Below, piece by piece: positions 34,035 to 42,955 of a stretch of 64,000 nucleotides of DNA (position 1 is its first letter; the number at the start of each line of letters is the position of its first letter). A program made the position numbers and the translations under genes. Under the pieces are notes generated by a model. It was given only the letters and a program-made list of their open reading frames with translations, did not search any database and was not told where the DNA came from. Origin of the DNA: an uncultured Collinsella sp. (lineage in GTDB: Bacteria; Actinomycetota; Coriobacteriia; Coriobacteriales; Coriobacteriaceae); the NCBI GenBank assembly GCA_902493145.1, contig CABUOA010000005.1:18930-82929 (forward strand), read 5' to 3'.

Positions 34035-35447
34035 TTATACCTCGTCGTCCTCGCGCAGGCGTCGGCGGTAATCGGCGGCCCAGCCCTCAATATTTACCTG
34101 ACGGGCGCGGCCCAGACCAAGTGCGTCGGCCGGGACCGGCTCGGTGATGACGGAGCCAGCGGCCACGAGCGCGCCGTCGCCGATCTGGGCGGGCGCGACC
34201 ATCATGGTGTCGGAGCCAATGAAGGCATCCTTGCCGATGACGGTCTTGTGCTTGTGCACGCCATCGTAGTTGCAGGTGATGGAGCCCGCGCCCACGTTGA
34301 CGCCGGAGCCCATGGTGGTGTCGCCGATGTAGGACAGGTGCGGCACCTTGGAGCCCTCGCCGATCGTGGACTTCTTGATCTCCACGTGCGTGCCGGCCTT
34401 GGAGCCGTCGAGCATGTGGGTACCCGGGCGCAGGTAGGCGCGCGGGCCGCAGTCGACGCCGTTCTCGATGACGGCCTCGATGGCGATGGTCTCATCGATG
34501 GTGCAGCCGCTGCCGACGGTGGTGTCGGTGAGACGGCTGTTGGGGCCGAGCTGGCACTCCTCGCCCACGGCGACGTGGCCGATCAGGTGCGTCTGCGGCC
34601 ACACGACGGTATCGCGGCCGATAACGGCATCGGGGCCGATCCAGGCCTGCGTGGGGTCGATGAAGGTAACGCCCTCGGCCATCCAGTGCTCGTTGATGCG
34701 GTCGCGCGCGATGGCGGTGAGCTGTGCGAGCTGGATGCGGCTGTTGACGCCCAGGCCGTCGCGGTAGTCGTCGCAGTGGAAGATGGAGACTGCCTGGCCA
34801 TGACCCTTGAGGATTTCGAGCATGTCGGGCAGGTAGTACTCGGCCTGCGCGTTGTCGTTGCCGATCTCGTTAATGTGGGCGGCGAGCTGCGCGCCATCAA
34901 AAGCGTAGCAGCCGGCGTTGCACTCCAGCAGCGTGGCGGCCTGCTCGGGCGTGCAGTCCTTCTGCTCGATGATGCGCTCGATCTGACCATCGGCGCCCAG
35001 CTTGATGCGGCCGTAGCCGAAAGGATCGGGCGGGGTCATGGTCATGACGGTGCAGGCGAGCTCGCCGGTGGCGACGGTTTGCGCGAACTTGGCGACGGTG
35101 TCGGCGGTGATGAGCGGCAGGTCGCCGTTGAGCACCACGACGGGGCCTTGCGTGATGCCACAGGCCTCGAGTGCGACCTTCACGGCGTGACCGGTGCCCA
35201 GACGCTCGGTCTGCTCGACGCACTCGACCTTGGTGGCGCTGTTGGCGTAGGCGCCGTCGATGAGGGCGCGCATCTCGTCGGCATGGCTGCCGATGACAAC
35301 CACGACGCGGCTGCAGCCGGCCTTGATGGTGGCGTCGACGATCCACTGAACCATGGGCTTGCCCAGGATCTTGTGCGAAACCTTGCAGTGGTTCGACTTC
35401 ATGCGGGTGCCCTCGCCGGCAGCGAGGATAATTGCGGTTGCGTCCAT
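34035..35447 (-). CDS. glmU: Bifunctional GlmU: GlcN-1-P acetyltransferase / GlcNAc-1-P uridyltransferase
   Basis: Makes UDP-GlcNAc for the cell wall. The N-terminal uridyltransferase has LAAGEGTRMKS, KILGKPMVQW, RLGTGHAV and VLNGDLPLI. The C-terminal left-handed beta-helix acetyltransferase has LRPGTHMLDGSKAGTHVEIKKSTIGEGSK and NYDGVHKHKTVIG. Length 470 aa is normal. The frame is open to 35702, but the ATG at 35447 has AGGAG at the right distance and begins the conserved MDATAIILAAG. It is followed by its own terminator and then prs. Confidence 0.96.
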   Translation of the reverse strand: MDATAIILAAGEGTRMKSNHCKVSHKILGKPMVQWIVDATIKAGCSRVVVVIGSHADEMRALIDGAYANSATKVECVEQTERLGTGHAVKVALEACGITQGPVVVLNGDLPLITADTVAKFAQTVATGELACTVMTMTPPDPFGYGRIKLGADGQIERIIEQKDCTPEQAATLLECNAGCYAFDGAQLAAHINEIGNDNAQAEYYLPDMLEILKGHGQAVSIFHCDDYRDGLGVNSRIQLAQLTAIARDRINEHWMAEGVTFIDPTQAWIGPDAVIGRDTVVWPQTHLIGHVAVGEECQLGPNSRLTDTTVGSGCTIDETIAIEAVIENGVDCGPRAYLRPGTHMLDGSKAGTHVEIKKSTIGEGSKVPHLSYIGDTTMGSGVNVGAGSITCNYDGVHKHKTVIGKDAFIGSDTMMVAPAQIGDGALVAAGSVITEPVPADALGLGRARQVNIEGWAADYRRRLREDDEV

Positions 35448-35642
35448 GTGATCTCCTGTTACGTTATAGAGACGTGTGTTTGGAAACGATACACGGCGCA
35501 ATATGATACCGCAGGCATATGACGAGCGCGTAACGATTGACGCATTGCCGCCGATGTCGGTGCCGTTGACGCGGTGTTTGCGCTGGTTGTGTATGGTGGC
35601 GGCGCTGCGGCGTTGACGTTTGAGCGAGGGGATGGGGTGCCC

Positions 35643-36530
35643 GTGGATATCATGCGAGAGGAATCGGGCAACGAGCCCGTCGCGGCATTCTCGATGTCGC
35701 ATCCGGCTGTGCCGGCACTCTATATAGCGCTGACGCTGGGGCTCACTATGTTCTCGATGCAGCCGGTACTGATTGCGCTGTCACTTGCGGGCGGGCTGGC
35801 GTATGGATTTGCGACGCGTGGGGCTGCCCGCACGTTGGGGGCGCTTCGCTGGCAGCTGCCAGTGATTTTGATTATCGCGCTGGTCAATCCTCTGTTTAGC
35901 GCCTCGGGCTCGACGGAGCTGTTCCGTATTGGCATGCGCGCGGTGTATCTGGAGAGCATGGTATACGGCCTGTGCATGGGCGGGCTGTTTGTGGCGAGCG
36001 TGCTGTGGTTTGGGGCCGCGGCGTCGATGCTCGAATACGACAAGGTGCTCGCGCTGCTGGGTAATGCCGCACCGGTGATTGCGCTCATGATCTCGATGTG
36101 CATGAGGCTTATCCCGCAGTTTTTGCGCCGCGGTCGTACGGTGCTGGCGGTGCAGGATGCGATTGATGTGCCGGGCCGCGCGCCGGCCGACCCCGTACGC
36201 TCGCGCCTGCGGGCGTCGAGCGTGTTGATGGGCTGGGGCATGGAAGATTCGCTGGAGCGCGCGGACGCGATGCGCTCGCGCGGGTGGGGTGCTGCGACGC
36301 GTCGTACGACGTATGCGCGGTATCGACTGGGGCGCAGCGACGTTGCCGCGCTGGCCGGGCTCGCACTGTTTGGTGCTGTCGCGGTGGCGGTGGCGTGGAC
36401 CGCGACGACGCAGTATTCGTTTTATCCGCAGCTCTCGGTTCCGGCGCCGTGGCTGGGCTATGTCGTGTACGCTGCCTGGATGATGCTGCCTTGCGCGTTG
36501 CACGCGATTGATGAGAAGAGGTTTGGCTGA
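35643..36530 (+). CDS. ecfT: ECF transporter T component (EcfT/CbiQ family)
   Basis: The membrane scaffold that couples the ATPases to the substrate-binding S protein. In about 295 aa there are 5-6 membrane segments (LYIALTLGLTMFSMQPVLIA, LPVILIIALVNPLF, and at the end YVVYAAWMMLPCAL), and the coupling-helix motif reads ERADAMRSRGWG, the usual A-R-G type. GTG at 35643 lies 5 nt after GGATGGGG; ATG at 35652 is the alternative. Its stop overlaps the ATPase start by 1 bp (TGATG), so translation is coupled. No riboswitch was recognised upstream. Confidence 0.88.
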   Translation: MDIMREESGNEPVAAFSMSHPAVPALYIALTLGLTMFSMQPVLIALSLAGGLAYGFATRGAARTLGALRWQLPVILIIALVNPLFSASGSTELFRIGMRAVYLESMVYGLCMGGLFVASVLWFGAAASMLEYDKVLALLGNAAPVIALMISMCMRLIPQFLRRGRTVLAVQDAIDVPGRAPADPVRSRLRASSVLMGWGMEDSLERADAMRSRGWGAATRRTTYARYRLGRSDVAALAGLALFGAVAVAVAWTATTQYSFYPQLSVPAPWLGYVVYAAWMMLPCALHAIDEKRFG

Positions 36531-38173
36531 TGGCTCGGTTGGATAGGGGCCCGGTGTCGGGCGCGGCGTGCGGCCCGGATATTCCGGCGATTGAGGTGCA
36601 GGGCCTTAGTTTTGCCTATCCCGGGGCCGAGGCACCGGTGCTCGAGGGGCTTGATTGGCGTGTTCCCCAAGGTGCATTTGCGCTGCTTGTTGGCGGTACC
36701 GGATCGGGTAAGTCGACGCTGCTGTCGCTGCTCAAGCCCGAGATCGCTCCGGCGGGCGAGCGCACTGGTGATGCGCGCGTGCTGGGCGAGAACGTTGCCG
36801 ACATGGACGTGCGGGCATCGGCGGAGCGCGTGGGCTATGTGTTCCAGGATCCCGAGAACCAGATCGTGTGCGAAACCGTGTGGCACGAGATGGCGTTTGG
36901 CCTGGAAAACTTGGGGCTAGCACGTGATGAGATGCGCCGTCGCGTAGCTGAGACCAGCTATTTCTTTGGGCTGGAGGATTGGCTCCACCGCGATACCGAT
37001 ACGCTTTCGGGCGGACGCAAGCAGCTGCTGTCGTTGGCGGCCGTGCTGGCCTTGCGCCCGCGCGTGCTGCTGCTCGACGAGCCCACGTCCCAGCTCGATC
37101 CTGTTGCCGAGAAAAATTTTCTGCACGCGCTGTTTCGCGTGAACCGCGAGCTGGGATGCACGGTTGTTGTGGCAACGCACCAGCCGCGCCCGATGCTTGA
37201 ATACGCGACGTGCGCGTATCGGATTGAGGGCGGCCGCGTGCACGAGGTGGCCGATATGGCTTCTTTGGGACGCCGAGAATCGTTGTTTTCCGACGACATG
37301 TTGGGGTGGGGTGCCGTCCGATGTGCAAAAAACGGAGTATTCAGCAGGCGTGAGGACAATTTGGGCTCTCTGGAGCCGCCCGGGGACGTATCGAGCGCGA
37401 AAAAAAGTTCGGAATTGGACAAATCGTCCGAATTTGTGGAGCAAACGTCGCTCGAGAACGGCTCGGAAGCCTTCCCGCGCACGGATGGGAGCAGAATACT
37501 CCAAAAAATGCACGGCGGGTCGGCTACCACCCTGGCAGGGAGCTGGTTTCGCTACGATCGCGCGGGCGGCTGGGTGCTGCGCGGGCTCGACGTGGCGTTT
37601 TCGGCCGGTGCGGTGCATGCGATCGTGGGCGGCAACGGATGCGGTAAGTCGACGATGCTCTCGGTGCTGGCGAAGACCGCCAAGCTGCAGCGCGGCCGCA
37701 TGGTGCGCGGAGCGGCCTCGGCGGCGCTGCTGCCTCAGAACCCCAAAGCATTGCTGGTTGCCGAGACGGTTCACGATGAGCTGATGGAATGGGCCTCGAC
37801 CTGCGGATATGACGAGAACTTGGCGCGGGAGCGTGCGGCGCAACTGGGATTGGACGGCCTGGAGACGCGTCACCCCTACGACCTCTCGGGCGGACAGCGC
37901 CAGCTGCTCGCGCTGGCAAAGCTGCTGCTGATTGGCCCCGAGCTGCTGCTGCTTGACGAGCCCACGAAGGGCTTGGACCTGGAGAGCCGCCGCATCATCG
38001 CTCGCGCCCTGCGTGACCATGCGAAGGCTGGCGGCACCGTCATCATGGCTACGCACGATTTGGACTTTGCCGAGCAGGTCGCCGACGACATCGCCATGAT
38101 GTTCGATGGCGAGATTGCCTGCATGGAGCCGCCGGCCGACTTCTTTGCCGACAACGTGTTTTATAGGGCGTGA
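36530..38173 (+). CDS. ecfA: ECF transporter ATPase, fused A and A' domains
   Basis: A 547-aa protein with two ABC ATPase domains, equivalent to EcfA1 and EcfA2. Domain 1: Walker A GGTGSGKST, Q-loop VFQDPENQIV, signature LSGGRKQL, Walker B LLLDEPTSQLD. Domain 2: GGNGCGKST, LLPQNPKALL, LSGGQRQL, LLLDEPTKGLD and MATHDLDFA. The linker (about residues 265-328) is encoded by a 189-bp palindromic element (37324-37512) that keeps the frame. It lies between the T and S genes, overlapping or within 4 bp of each. Confidence 0.93.
   Translation: MARLDRGPVSGAACGPDIPAIEVQGLSFAYPGAEAPVLEGLDWRVPQGAFALLVGGTGSGKSTLLSLLKPEIAPAGERTGDARVLGENVADMDVRASAERVGYVFQDPENQIVCETVWHEMAFGLENLGLARDEMRRRVAETSYFFGLEDWLHRDTDTLSGGRKQLLSLAAVLALRPRVLLLDEPTSQLDPVAEKNFLHALFRVNRELGCTVVVATHQPRPMLEYATCAYRIEGGRVHEVADMASLGRRESLFSDDMLGWGAVRCAKNGVFSRREDNLGSLEPPGDVSSAKKSSELDKSSEFVEQTSLENGSEAFPRTDGSRILQKMHGGSATTLAGSWFRYDRAGGWVLRGLDVAFSAGAVHAIVGGNGCGKSTMLSVLAKTAKLQRGRMVRGAASAALLPQNPKALLVAETVHDELMEWASTCGYDENLARERAAQLGLDGLETRHPYDLSGGQRQLLALAKLLLIGPELLLLDEPTKGLDLESRRIIARALRDHAKAGGTVIMATHDLDFAEQVADDIAMMFDGEIACMEPPADFFADNVFYRA
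37324..37512. repeat. In-frame palindromic element inside the ECF ATPase gene
   Basis: Terminal inverted repeats of 19 bp (TGCAAAAAACGGAGTATTC at 37324-37342 and its near complement at 37494-37512, two mismatches) enclose a region with an inner TTCGGA/TCCGAA stem. Total 189 bp, exactly 63 codons, no stops. It encodes a Ser/Glu/Lys-rich linker unlike any part of an ABC domain. Confidence 0.75.
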
Positions 38174-38177
38174 TGGG

Positions 38178-38891
38178 ATGGCGGATTATCGCATCGTGCG
38201 CCTACTCGCAAAACTGGAGATACCGCTGCTGCTGGCGGTGCCAGCCGTGATGGCTTCGGCGTTGCTGGCGGGCGTTGAGCAGGCGGCGCTCGCCATGCTT
38301 GTCGTGGTGGCGCTGGTGCTTGCGCTGTTCTTTGCAGGCTATGAGGCGTCGCGACCGGGCCTGCGCCAGATTATGCCAACGCTGGTTCTGGCGGCGTTGG
38401 CCGCGGCGGGGCGCATCTTGTTTGGCCCCATTCCCGACTTTAAACCCGTGAGTGCCATCGCCATTATCGCGGGGGCGACGCTTGGTCGCCGCAATGGTTT
38501 TATGGTTGGCGCGCTGGCGGCGCTGACCAGCAATTTCTTTTTTGGACAGGGCATGTGGACGCCGTGGCAGATGTATGCCTGGGGGCTCGTGGGATACGTT
38601 GGCGGTGCGCTGGCGCATGCGGGTGCGTTCGACCGCGCCGACGGCACCGTGCGTATGCCGGCGCTGCTGACCTACGGCTTTGCTTCGGGTTTGCTGTACG
38701 GCGTTGTGATCAACGCCTACGACATTATCGGTTTTGTTCAACCGCTCACGTGGGCGGGTGCCATGGCGCGTCTTGCCACCGCCGTACCGTTCGATATCAC
38801 GCACGGCCTTGCGACCTGCGTGTTTTTGGTCGCCCTGTACAAGCCTTGGTGTCGCCGCATCAACCGAGTCGTCGTGAAGTACGGACTGTAG
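38178..38891 (+). CDS. ECF transporter S component (substrate-binding membrane protein)
   Basis: A hydrophobic protein of 237 aa with about six membrane segments. The segment FGPIPDFKPVSAIAIIAGATLGRRNGFMVGALAALTSNFFFGQG, then TPWQMYAWGLVGYVGGAL, matches S components that give an ECF transporter its specificity. The substrate could be a vitamin such as cobalamin; this cannot be decided here. It starts 4 bp after the ATPase stop (TGATGGGATG) and completes a T-A-S operon, so this is a dedicated (group I) ECF transporter. Confidence 0.85.
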   Translation: MADYRIVRLLAKLEIPLLLAVPAVMASALLAGVEQAALAMLVVVALVLALFFAGYEASRPGLRQIMPTLVLAALAAAGRILFGPIPDFKPVSAIAIIAGATLGRRNGFMVGALAALTSNFFFGQGMWTPWQMYAWGLVGYVGGALAHAGAFDRADGTVRMPALLTYGFASGLLYGVVINAYDIIGFVQPLTWAGAMARLATAVPFDITHGLATCVFLVALYKPWCRRINRVVVKYGL

Positions 38892-38938
38892 GGCTGGTTG
38901 CGCCGGGGCGGGAATCAATACTGCCGAAGTGTCATTTT

Positions 38939-39090
38939 AAAACTATGCCGGTTTACGGGGCCAGATTGGCACAAGCAGACCATGCCGGCTATTTTTGAAA
39001 TAGAGCAAGCCGTTTACCTGCGGTTTTATTATTTCGGAATTGCGTATGGTTGGGGGTTCGCGATTTAGCCCCGTAAACTGGCATAGTTTT
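38939..39090. repeat. 152-bp element with 23-bp terminal inverted repeats
   Basis: Arms 38939-38961 (AAAACTATGCCGGTTTACGG...) and 39068-39090 are reverse complements with one mismatch. The inside has no gene. The size and structure are those of a MITE-like element. Together with 39135-39423 it fills the 535-bp gap between the ECF operon and xth. Confidence 0.7.
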
Positions 39091-39134
39091 GGAATGGCCG
39101 GCTGATATGACGGGCGTCGTGACCCTCAAGAGCC

Positions 39135-39423
39135 AAATTGATCCGTTTTCTTCCGTCTCCAGACGTCCCCGGGGAATCAGCTGAACTCGCCCGCCACGAA
39201 ATCAGCCTATCTACTACGTTTGACCCGACACCCCCAAACACAACCGCGTTTTATGAAAAACCGCAGGCTTTCTACCTGCGGTTTTCTTTTTGCGTTGTTC
39301 GCTGTGGTTGAGGGTGGTGGCTTAAACGTAGTAGATGGGCGTGTTTCGTGGCGGATGGGTCACGTGGATACCACCACGAGGCCCAAAATGATTCGTTTTC
39401 CTCCGTCCCCAGGGGATCAGCTG
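39135..39423. repeat. Nested element: direct repeats around a 31-bp inverted repeat and a terminator
   Basis: Outer near-direct repeats (39135-39183 and 39385-39423, sharing CGTTTTC-TCCGTC-CCAG...GATCAGCTG) flank inverted arms 39191-39221 and 39324-39354 (CCGCCACGAAA ... ATCTACTACGTTT, few mismatches). The centre is the terminator at 39257-39290. Confidence 0.65.
39257..39290 (+). terminator. Intrinsic terminator inside the nested element
   Basis: AAAACCGCAGG (39257-39267) pairs perfectly with CCTGCGGTTTT (39275-39285), then CTTTTT. It can also work on the minus strand for xth because an A-tract precedes it. Confidence 0.8.
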
Positions 39424-39426
39424 GGG

Positions 39427-40245
39427 CTAGAGCTCTAGCGTGAGGGTGACGGGGCAGTGGTCGCTGCCGAAGATGTCGCCGCGGATGCCGGTGTCGCGTA
39501 CGTTGTCGGCGATTGCGTCGCTTACCAGGAAGTAGTCGATGCGCCAGCCGGCGTTGTTCTTGCGGGCATTAAAGCGATAGCTCCACCAGCTGTAGACGCC
39601 CTCGACGTCGGGGTTTGCCGCGCGCCAGGTATCGGTAAAGCCGGCGTTGAGCAGCTCGGTAAACTTGCCGCGCTCCTCGTCCGAAAAGCCGGCGTTGCCG
39701 CGGTTGGACTTGGGGTTCTTAAGGTCGATCTCCTCGTGCGCCACGTTAAAGTCGCCGCAGGTCACGACGGGTTTGCCGGTCTCGCGCTCGAGCGCGTTCA
39801 AAAAGCCGCGGTAAGCATCGTCCCAGGCCATGCGCACGTCGATGCGGGCGAGTTCGTTTTGCGCGTTGGGAGTGTAGACATCCACAAACCAGAACTTGTC
39901 GAACTCCAGCGCGCAGACGCGGCCCTCGGTTGCGGCTTGGGCGACGAGTACGGCCGCCTCGTTCTCGCCGGCGTAGGGTAGCAGTGCGTCGGCGTGCAGC
40001 ACGCGCAGCGGTTCCTGGCGGCTAAAGACCGCAGTGCCCGAATAGCCTTTACGCTCGGCGTAGCTCCAGGTTTGGTGATAGCCGGGCAGGTCAATATCGA
40101 CCTGGCCTTCTTGCAACTTGGTCTCTTGCAGCGCCAGGATATCGACGTCGAGTTCTTGCGCGATCTGGATAAAGCTCGGGTCCTTTTTGAGCACGGCGCG
40201 CAGGCCGTTGACGTTCCACGAGGCGAAAGTGTAAGTCTGAGGCAT
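39427..40245 (-). CDS. xth: Exodeoxyribonuclease III (AP endonuclease family)
   Basis: A DNA repair nuclease of 272 aa acting at abasic sites and 3' ends. Catalytic motifs are FASWNVNGLRAV, LALQETKL, VDVYTPNA, GDFNVAHEEIDLKNPKSN, WRIDYFLVS and GSDHCPV with the final His. RBS AAAGGACACC on the minus strand. Single gene unit, divergent from the Sir2 gene. Confidence 0.96.
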   Translation of the reverse strand: MPQTYTFASWNVNGLRAVLKKDPSFIQIAQELDVDILALQETKLQEGQVDIDLPGYHQTWSYAERKGYSGTAVFSRQEPLRVLHADALLPYAGENEAAVLVAQAATEGRVCALEFDKFWFVDVYTPNAQNELARIDVRMAWDDAYRGFLNALERETGKPVVTCGDFNVAHEEIDLKNPKSNRGNAGFSDEERGKFTELLNAGFTDTWRAANPDVEGVYSWWSYRFNARKNNAGWRIDYFLVSDAIADNVRDTGIRGDIFGSDHCPVTLTLEL

Positions 40246-40380
40246 GGTGTCCTTTCGACGGGGTTGGCAGGCTTAAGATTAGCGCAACAGGGGCGGGGTG
40301 GGCTCCGCGCATGCTGACTTAAAGGTCGCATGCTGGGACATCGCCCGGCGCTGCCCGACCAGCAGGGACGGAGAACTCAT

Positions 40381-41133
40381 ATGACGCAGGCAATAACGGA
40401 TTCCAAGCAGGCCTCCGCCGCGCTGGCGGAGCTGTTCGACACCCACGAGCGCGTGGTCTTCTTTGGCGGCGCGGGTGTTTCCACGGCGAGCGGCATCCCC
40501 GATTTCCGCAGCGTGGATGGCCTGTACCACCAGCAGTTTGCCTACCCGCCCGAGACCATGCTCTCGCATAGCTTTTATGAGGCGCATCCGGCCGAGTTCT
40601 TCGACTTCTACCGCACCAAGATGATCGCGCTTGGCGCTAAGCCCAATCGCTGCCACACCAAGCTGGCCGAGCTGGAGCGCGCCGGCAAGCTAAATGCCGT
40701 GGTGACGCAAAACATTGACGGCCTGCATCAGATGGCAGGATCGCAGCGTGTGTTCGAGCTGCACGGCTCGGTCCATCGCAACATTTGCCAGTCGTGCGGC
40801 GCGGTCTATAGTGCCGAGTGGATTTGCTCGCGCGAGCACGAGGACGCCGCGGGCGTGCCCATGTGTCCTGCGTGCGGCGGGCGCATTAAGCCCGATGTGG
40901 TGCTCTACGAGGAGCCGCTCGATGAGTGCGTGCTGACCGGCGCCGTTGCCGCCATCGCCGCGACCGATGCCCTCATTGTGGGCGGGACCTCGCTCGTGGT
41001 GTATCCGGCGGCGGGCCTTACGCGTTACTTTACCGGCGATACGCTGGCCATTTGCAATCTTGCTCCCACCGATCAGGATGCAAATGCCGACCTGCTGATT
41101 TCTTGCGACATCGCGGCTGCGTTTGCGTTTTAG
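40381..41133 (+). CDS. NAD-dependent protein deacetylase/deacylase, Sir2 family
   Basis: A sirtuin of 250 aa. NAD-binding motifs FFGGAGVSTASGIPDFRS and TQNIDGLHQ, catalytic His in ELHGSVHRNIC, zinc ligands CQSCG and CPACGG, and VGGTSLVVYPAAGL. The segment DFYRTKMIALGAKPN is typical of bacterial CobB-like enzymes. The ATG at 40381 follows GACGGAGAACTCAT; the frame from 40330 is rejected because it lacks an RBS. It may control acetylated metabolic enzymes (family knowledge). Confidence 0.95.
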   Translation: MTQAITDSKQASAALAELFDTHERVVFFGGAGVSTASGIPDFRSVDGLYHQQFAYPPETMLSHSFYEAHPAEFFDFYRTKMIALGAKPNRCHTKLAELERAGKLNAVVTQNIDGLHQMAGSQRVFELHGSVHRNICQSCGAVYSAEWICSREHEDAAGVPMCPACGGRIKPDVVLYEEPLDECVLTGAVAAIAATDALIVGGTSLVVYPAAGLTRYFTGDTLAICNLAPTDQDANADLLISCDIAAAFAF

Positions 41134-41227
41134 CCCGCGTGCGCGGATACAATAGAAAGACTGATTGCAAAGCGACCCCGCCGCCTGCGCCCGAGCGCGG
41201 CGGCGCGGGCATTTGAGGAGGATGTTC

Positions 41228-42955
41228 ATGGCGAACGATAGCAAGACATGGCGGTGCGGAAAGTACGAGCTCAGCTTTGACCGTCCGCGCATCATGGGCG
41301 TCCTCAACGTGACGCCCGATTCGTTTAGTGACGGCGGGGAGCACTTCGACCCGGATGCCGCCATCGAGTACGGCCTGGCGATGCTCGACGCCGGCGCCGA
41401 CATCATCGACGTGGGCGGCGAGTCCACGCGCCCCGGCTTTACCCCGGTTAATCCCGACGAGGAGGCTCGCCGCGTGCTGCCCGTGGTGCGCGCGCTGGCC
41501 AAAGAGGGCGCCATCGTCTCGATCGACACGCGCCACGTGGCGGTTGCCAAGGCGGCCGTGCGCTGCGGCGCCTCGATCGTCAACGACGTGACGGGCTTCA
41601 CCGACCCCAAGATGGTCGAGTTTGTCGCGACGAGCACCTGCGGCGTCATCGTGATGCACGCCGGCGAGGTTGCGGCGCCCACCCGCACGCATGCGACGGT
41701 GCAGCTCGATACCTCGGCCGCGGCGTTTGTTGCCGAGAAGGCGCGCGAAGCGGCTGCCGAGGCTGCGCGCGAGGCCGAGAAGCCTGCCCGCCGTCGCCGC
41801 GGCAAGCTGCTGGGCGAGCCCAAGACGGAGGCCAAGCTTCCGGGAGGCGTGGTGCAGCCCTCACTGCCGTTCGGCGATCCGGAGCCCGCGCCGGAGCCTA
41901 CGGACGAGCAGAAGCAGGAGACGCCGGCCGCCGAAGAGACCGCCCCTGCTGCCGAGGCCGCCGCGACCCCTGAGCCCGCGCCGGAGCCCAATGACCACCT
42001 GGCTGCCATGATGCGCCGCAGCGCCCGCCGCGAGGAAGCCTACGTGCCCACCTCTCAGCTCCGCCGCTTCACCCTGCCCGATTCGGCGCCCATCATGCGC
42101 CGCGTCATGGGCTTCCTATCCGACCAGGCCCGCACGCTCATCCATGCCGGCGTGTCGCGCGACCGCATCTGCATCGATCCCGGCCCGGGCTTTGGCAAGA
42201 CGGCCAACGAGGACATCGTCATCCAGCGCGAGACCGCCAAGATGGCGTCGCTGGGCTACCCGCTCATGTGTGCCGTGTCGCGCAAACGCTTTGTGGGCGC
42301 CGTCTCGGGCGTGACCGAGGCCGCCGCGCGCGATGCCGCCACGTTTGGCGTGTGCCTGGGCGCTATCCAGGCCGGTGCAAACATCGTGCGCGTGCACGAC
42401 GCCACTGGCTTTGCGCAGTTCCTGAACGGTTACTGGGCTGTCGCCAAGCCGCAGCCGCGCCGTGCGTTTGTGGCCGTGGGCTCCAACCTGGGGCATCGTT
42501 GCGACAACATCCGCGCCGCACGTGACATGATCGCCGAGATTCCGCTCACCTGCGTGTCCAACTGCTCGCGCATCTACGAGAGCGAGCCGGCCTACGAGAC
42601 GCGCCAGGACGCGTTTGCCAACGCCGTCATCGAGATTAAGACCGAGCTGGCGCCGTTGGTGCTGCTCGACGAGCTCATGAAGATCGAGGCCGAGCTGGGC
42701 CGCGACCGCTCCAAAAAGGCCAAGGCCAACGGTCCGCGCACCATCGACCTGGACCTGCTGTGGATGGACGGCGAGACCCACGGCGGCAAAAAGCTGCGCC
42801 TGCCGCATCCGCTGATCGGCGAGCGTGACTTTGTGCTGGTGCCGCTCGAGGACCTGATGCACGACCCGGCGCGGTTCTTCCGCTACAACGGCGTCGAGGT
42901 CAAGGAGCCCGAGGATCGCGTGGGCCATATCGTGGGCGAATTGGGGCGTATGTAG
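41228..42955 (+). CDS. folPK: Fused dihydropteroate synthase and HPPK (FolP-FolK)
   Basis: Two successive folate enzymes in one chain of 575 aa. DHPS (residues about 1-400): RIMGVLNVTPDSFSDGGE, GGESTRPG, ASIVNDVTG, DPGPGFGKT, SRKRFVG and RVHDATGF. A low-complexity insertion of about 130 residues (after VIVMHAGE; Ala/Glu/Pro and RRRRGK rich, to about TLPDSAPIM) splits the TIM barrel. HPPK (about 415-575): AFVAVGSNLGHR, SRIYESEPAY, GPRTIDLDLLW and LPHPLIGERDFVLVPL. ATG 41228 lies 7 nt from AGGAG; ATG 41222 is too close. The order in the chain (P before K) is as in some other actinobacteria. The next gene starts directly at the stop. Confidence 0.95.
   Translation: MANDSKTWRCGKYELSFDRPRIMGVLNVTPDSFSDGGEHFDPDAAIEYGLAMLDAGADIIDVGGESTRPGFTPVNPDEEARRVLPVVRALAKEGAIVSIDTRHVAVAKAAVRCGASIVNDVTGFTDPKMVEFVATSTCGVIVMHAGEVAAPTRTHATVQLDTSAAAFVAEKAREAAAEAAREAEKPARRRRGKLLGEPKTEAKLPGGVVQPSLPFGDPEPAPEPTDEQKQETPAAEETAPAAEAAATPEPAPEPNDHLAAMMRRSARREEAYVPTSQLRRFTLPDSAPIMRRVMGFLSDQARTLIHAGVSRDRICIDPGPGFGKTANEDIVIQRETAKMASLGYPLMCAVSRKRFVGAVSGVTEAAARDAATFGVCLGAIQAGANIVRVHDATGFAQFLNGYWAVAKPQPRRAFVAVGSNLGHRCDNIRAARDMIAEIPLTCVSNCSRIYESEPAYETRQDAFANAVIEIKTELAPLVLLDELMKIEAELGRDRSKKAKANGPRTIDLDLLWMDGETHGGKKLRLPHPLIGERDFVLVPLEDLMHDPARFFRYNGVEVKEPEDRVGHIVGELGRM

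Noticed and set aside
35448..35642. Vitamin riboswitch upstream of the ECF operon
   Set aside because: I looked for cobalamin-, thiamine- and riboflavin-type conserved boxes in the 195-bp gap and saw none.
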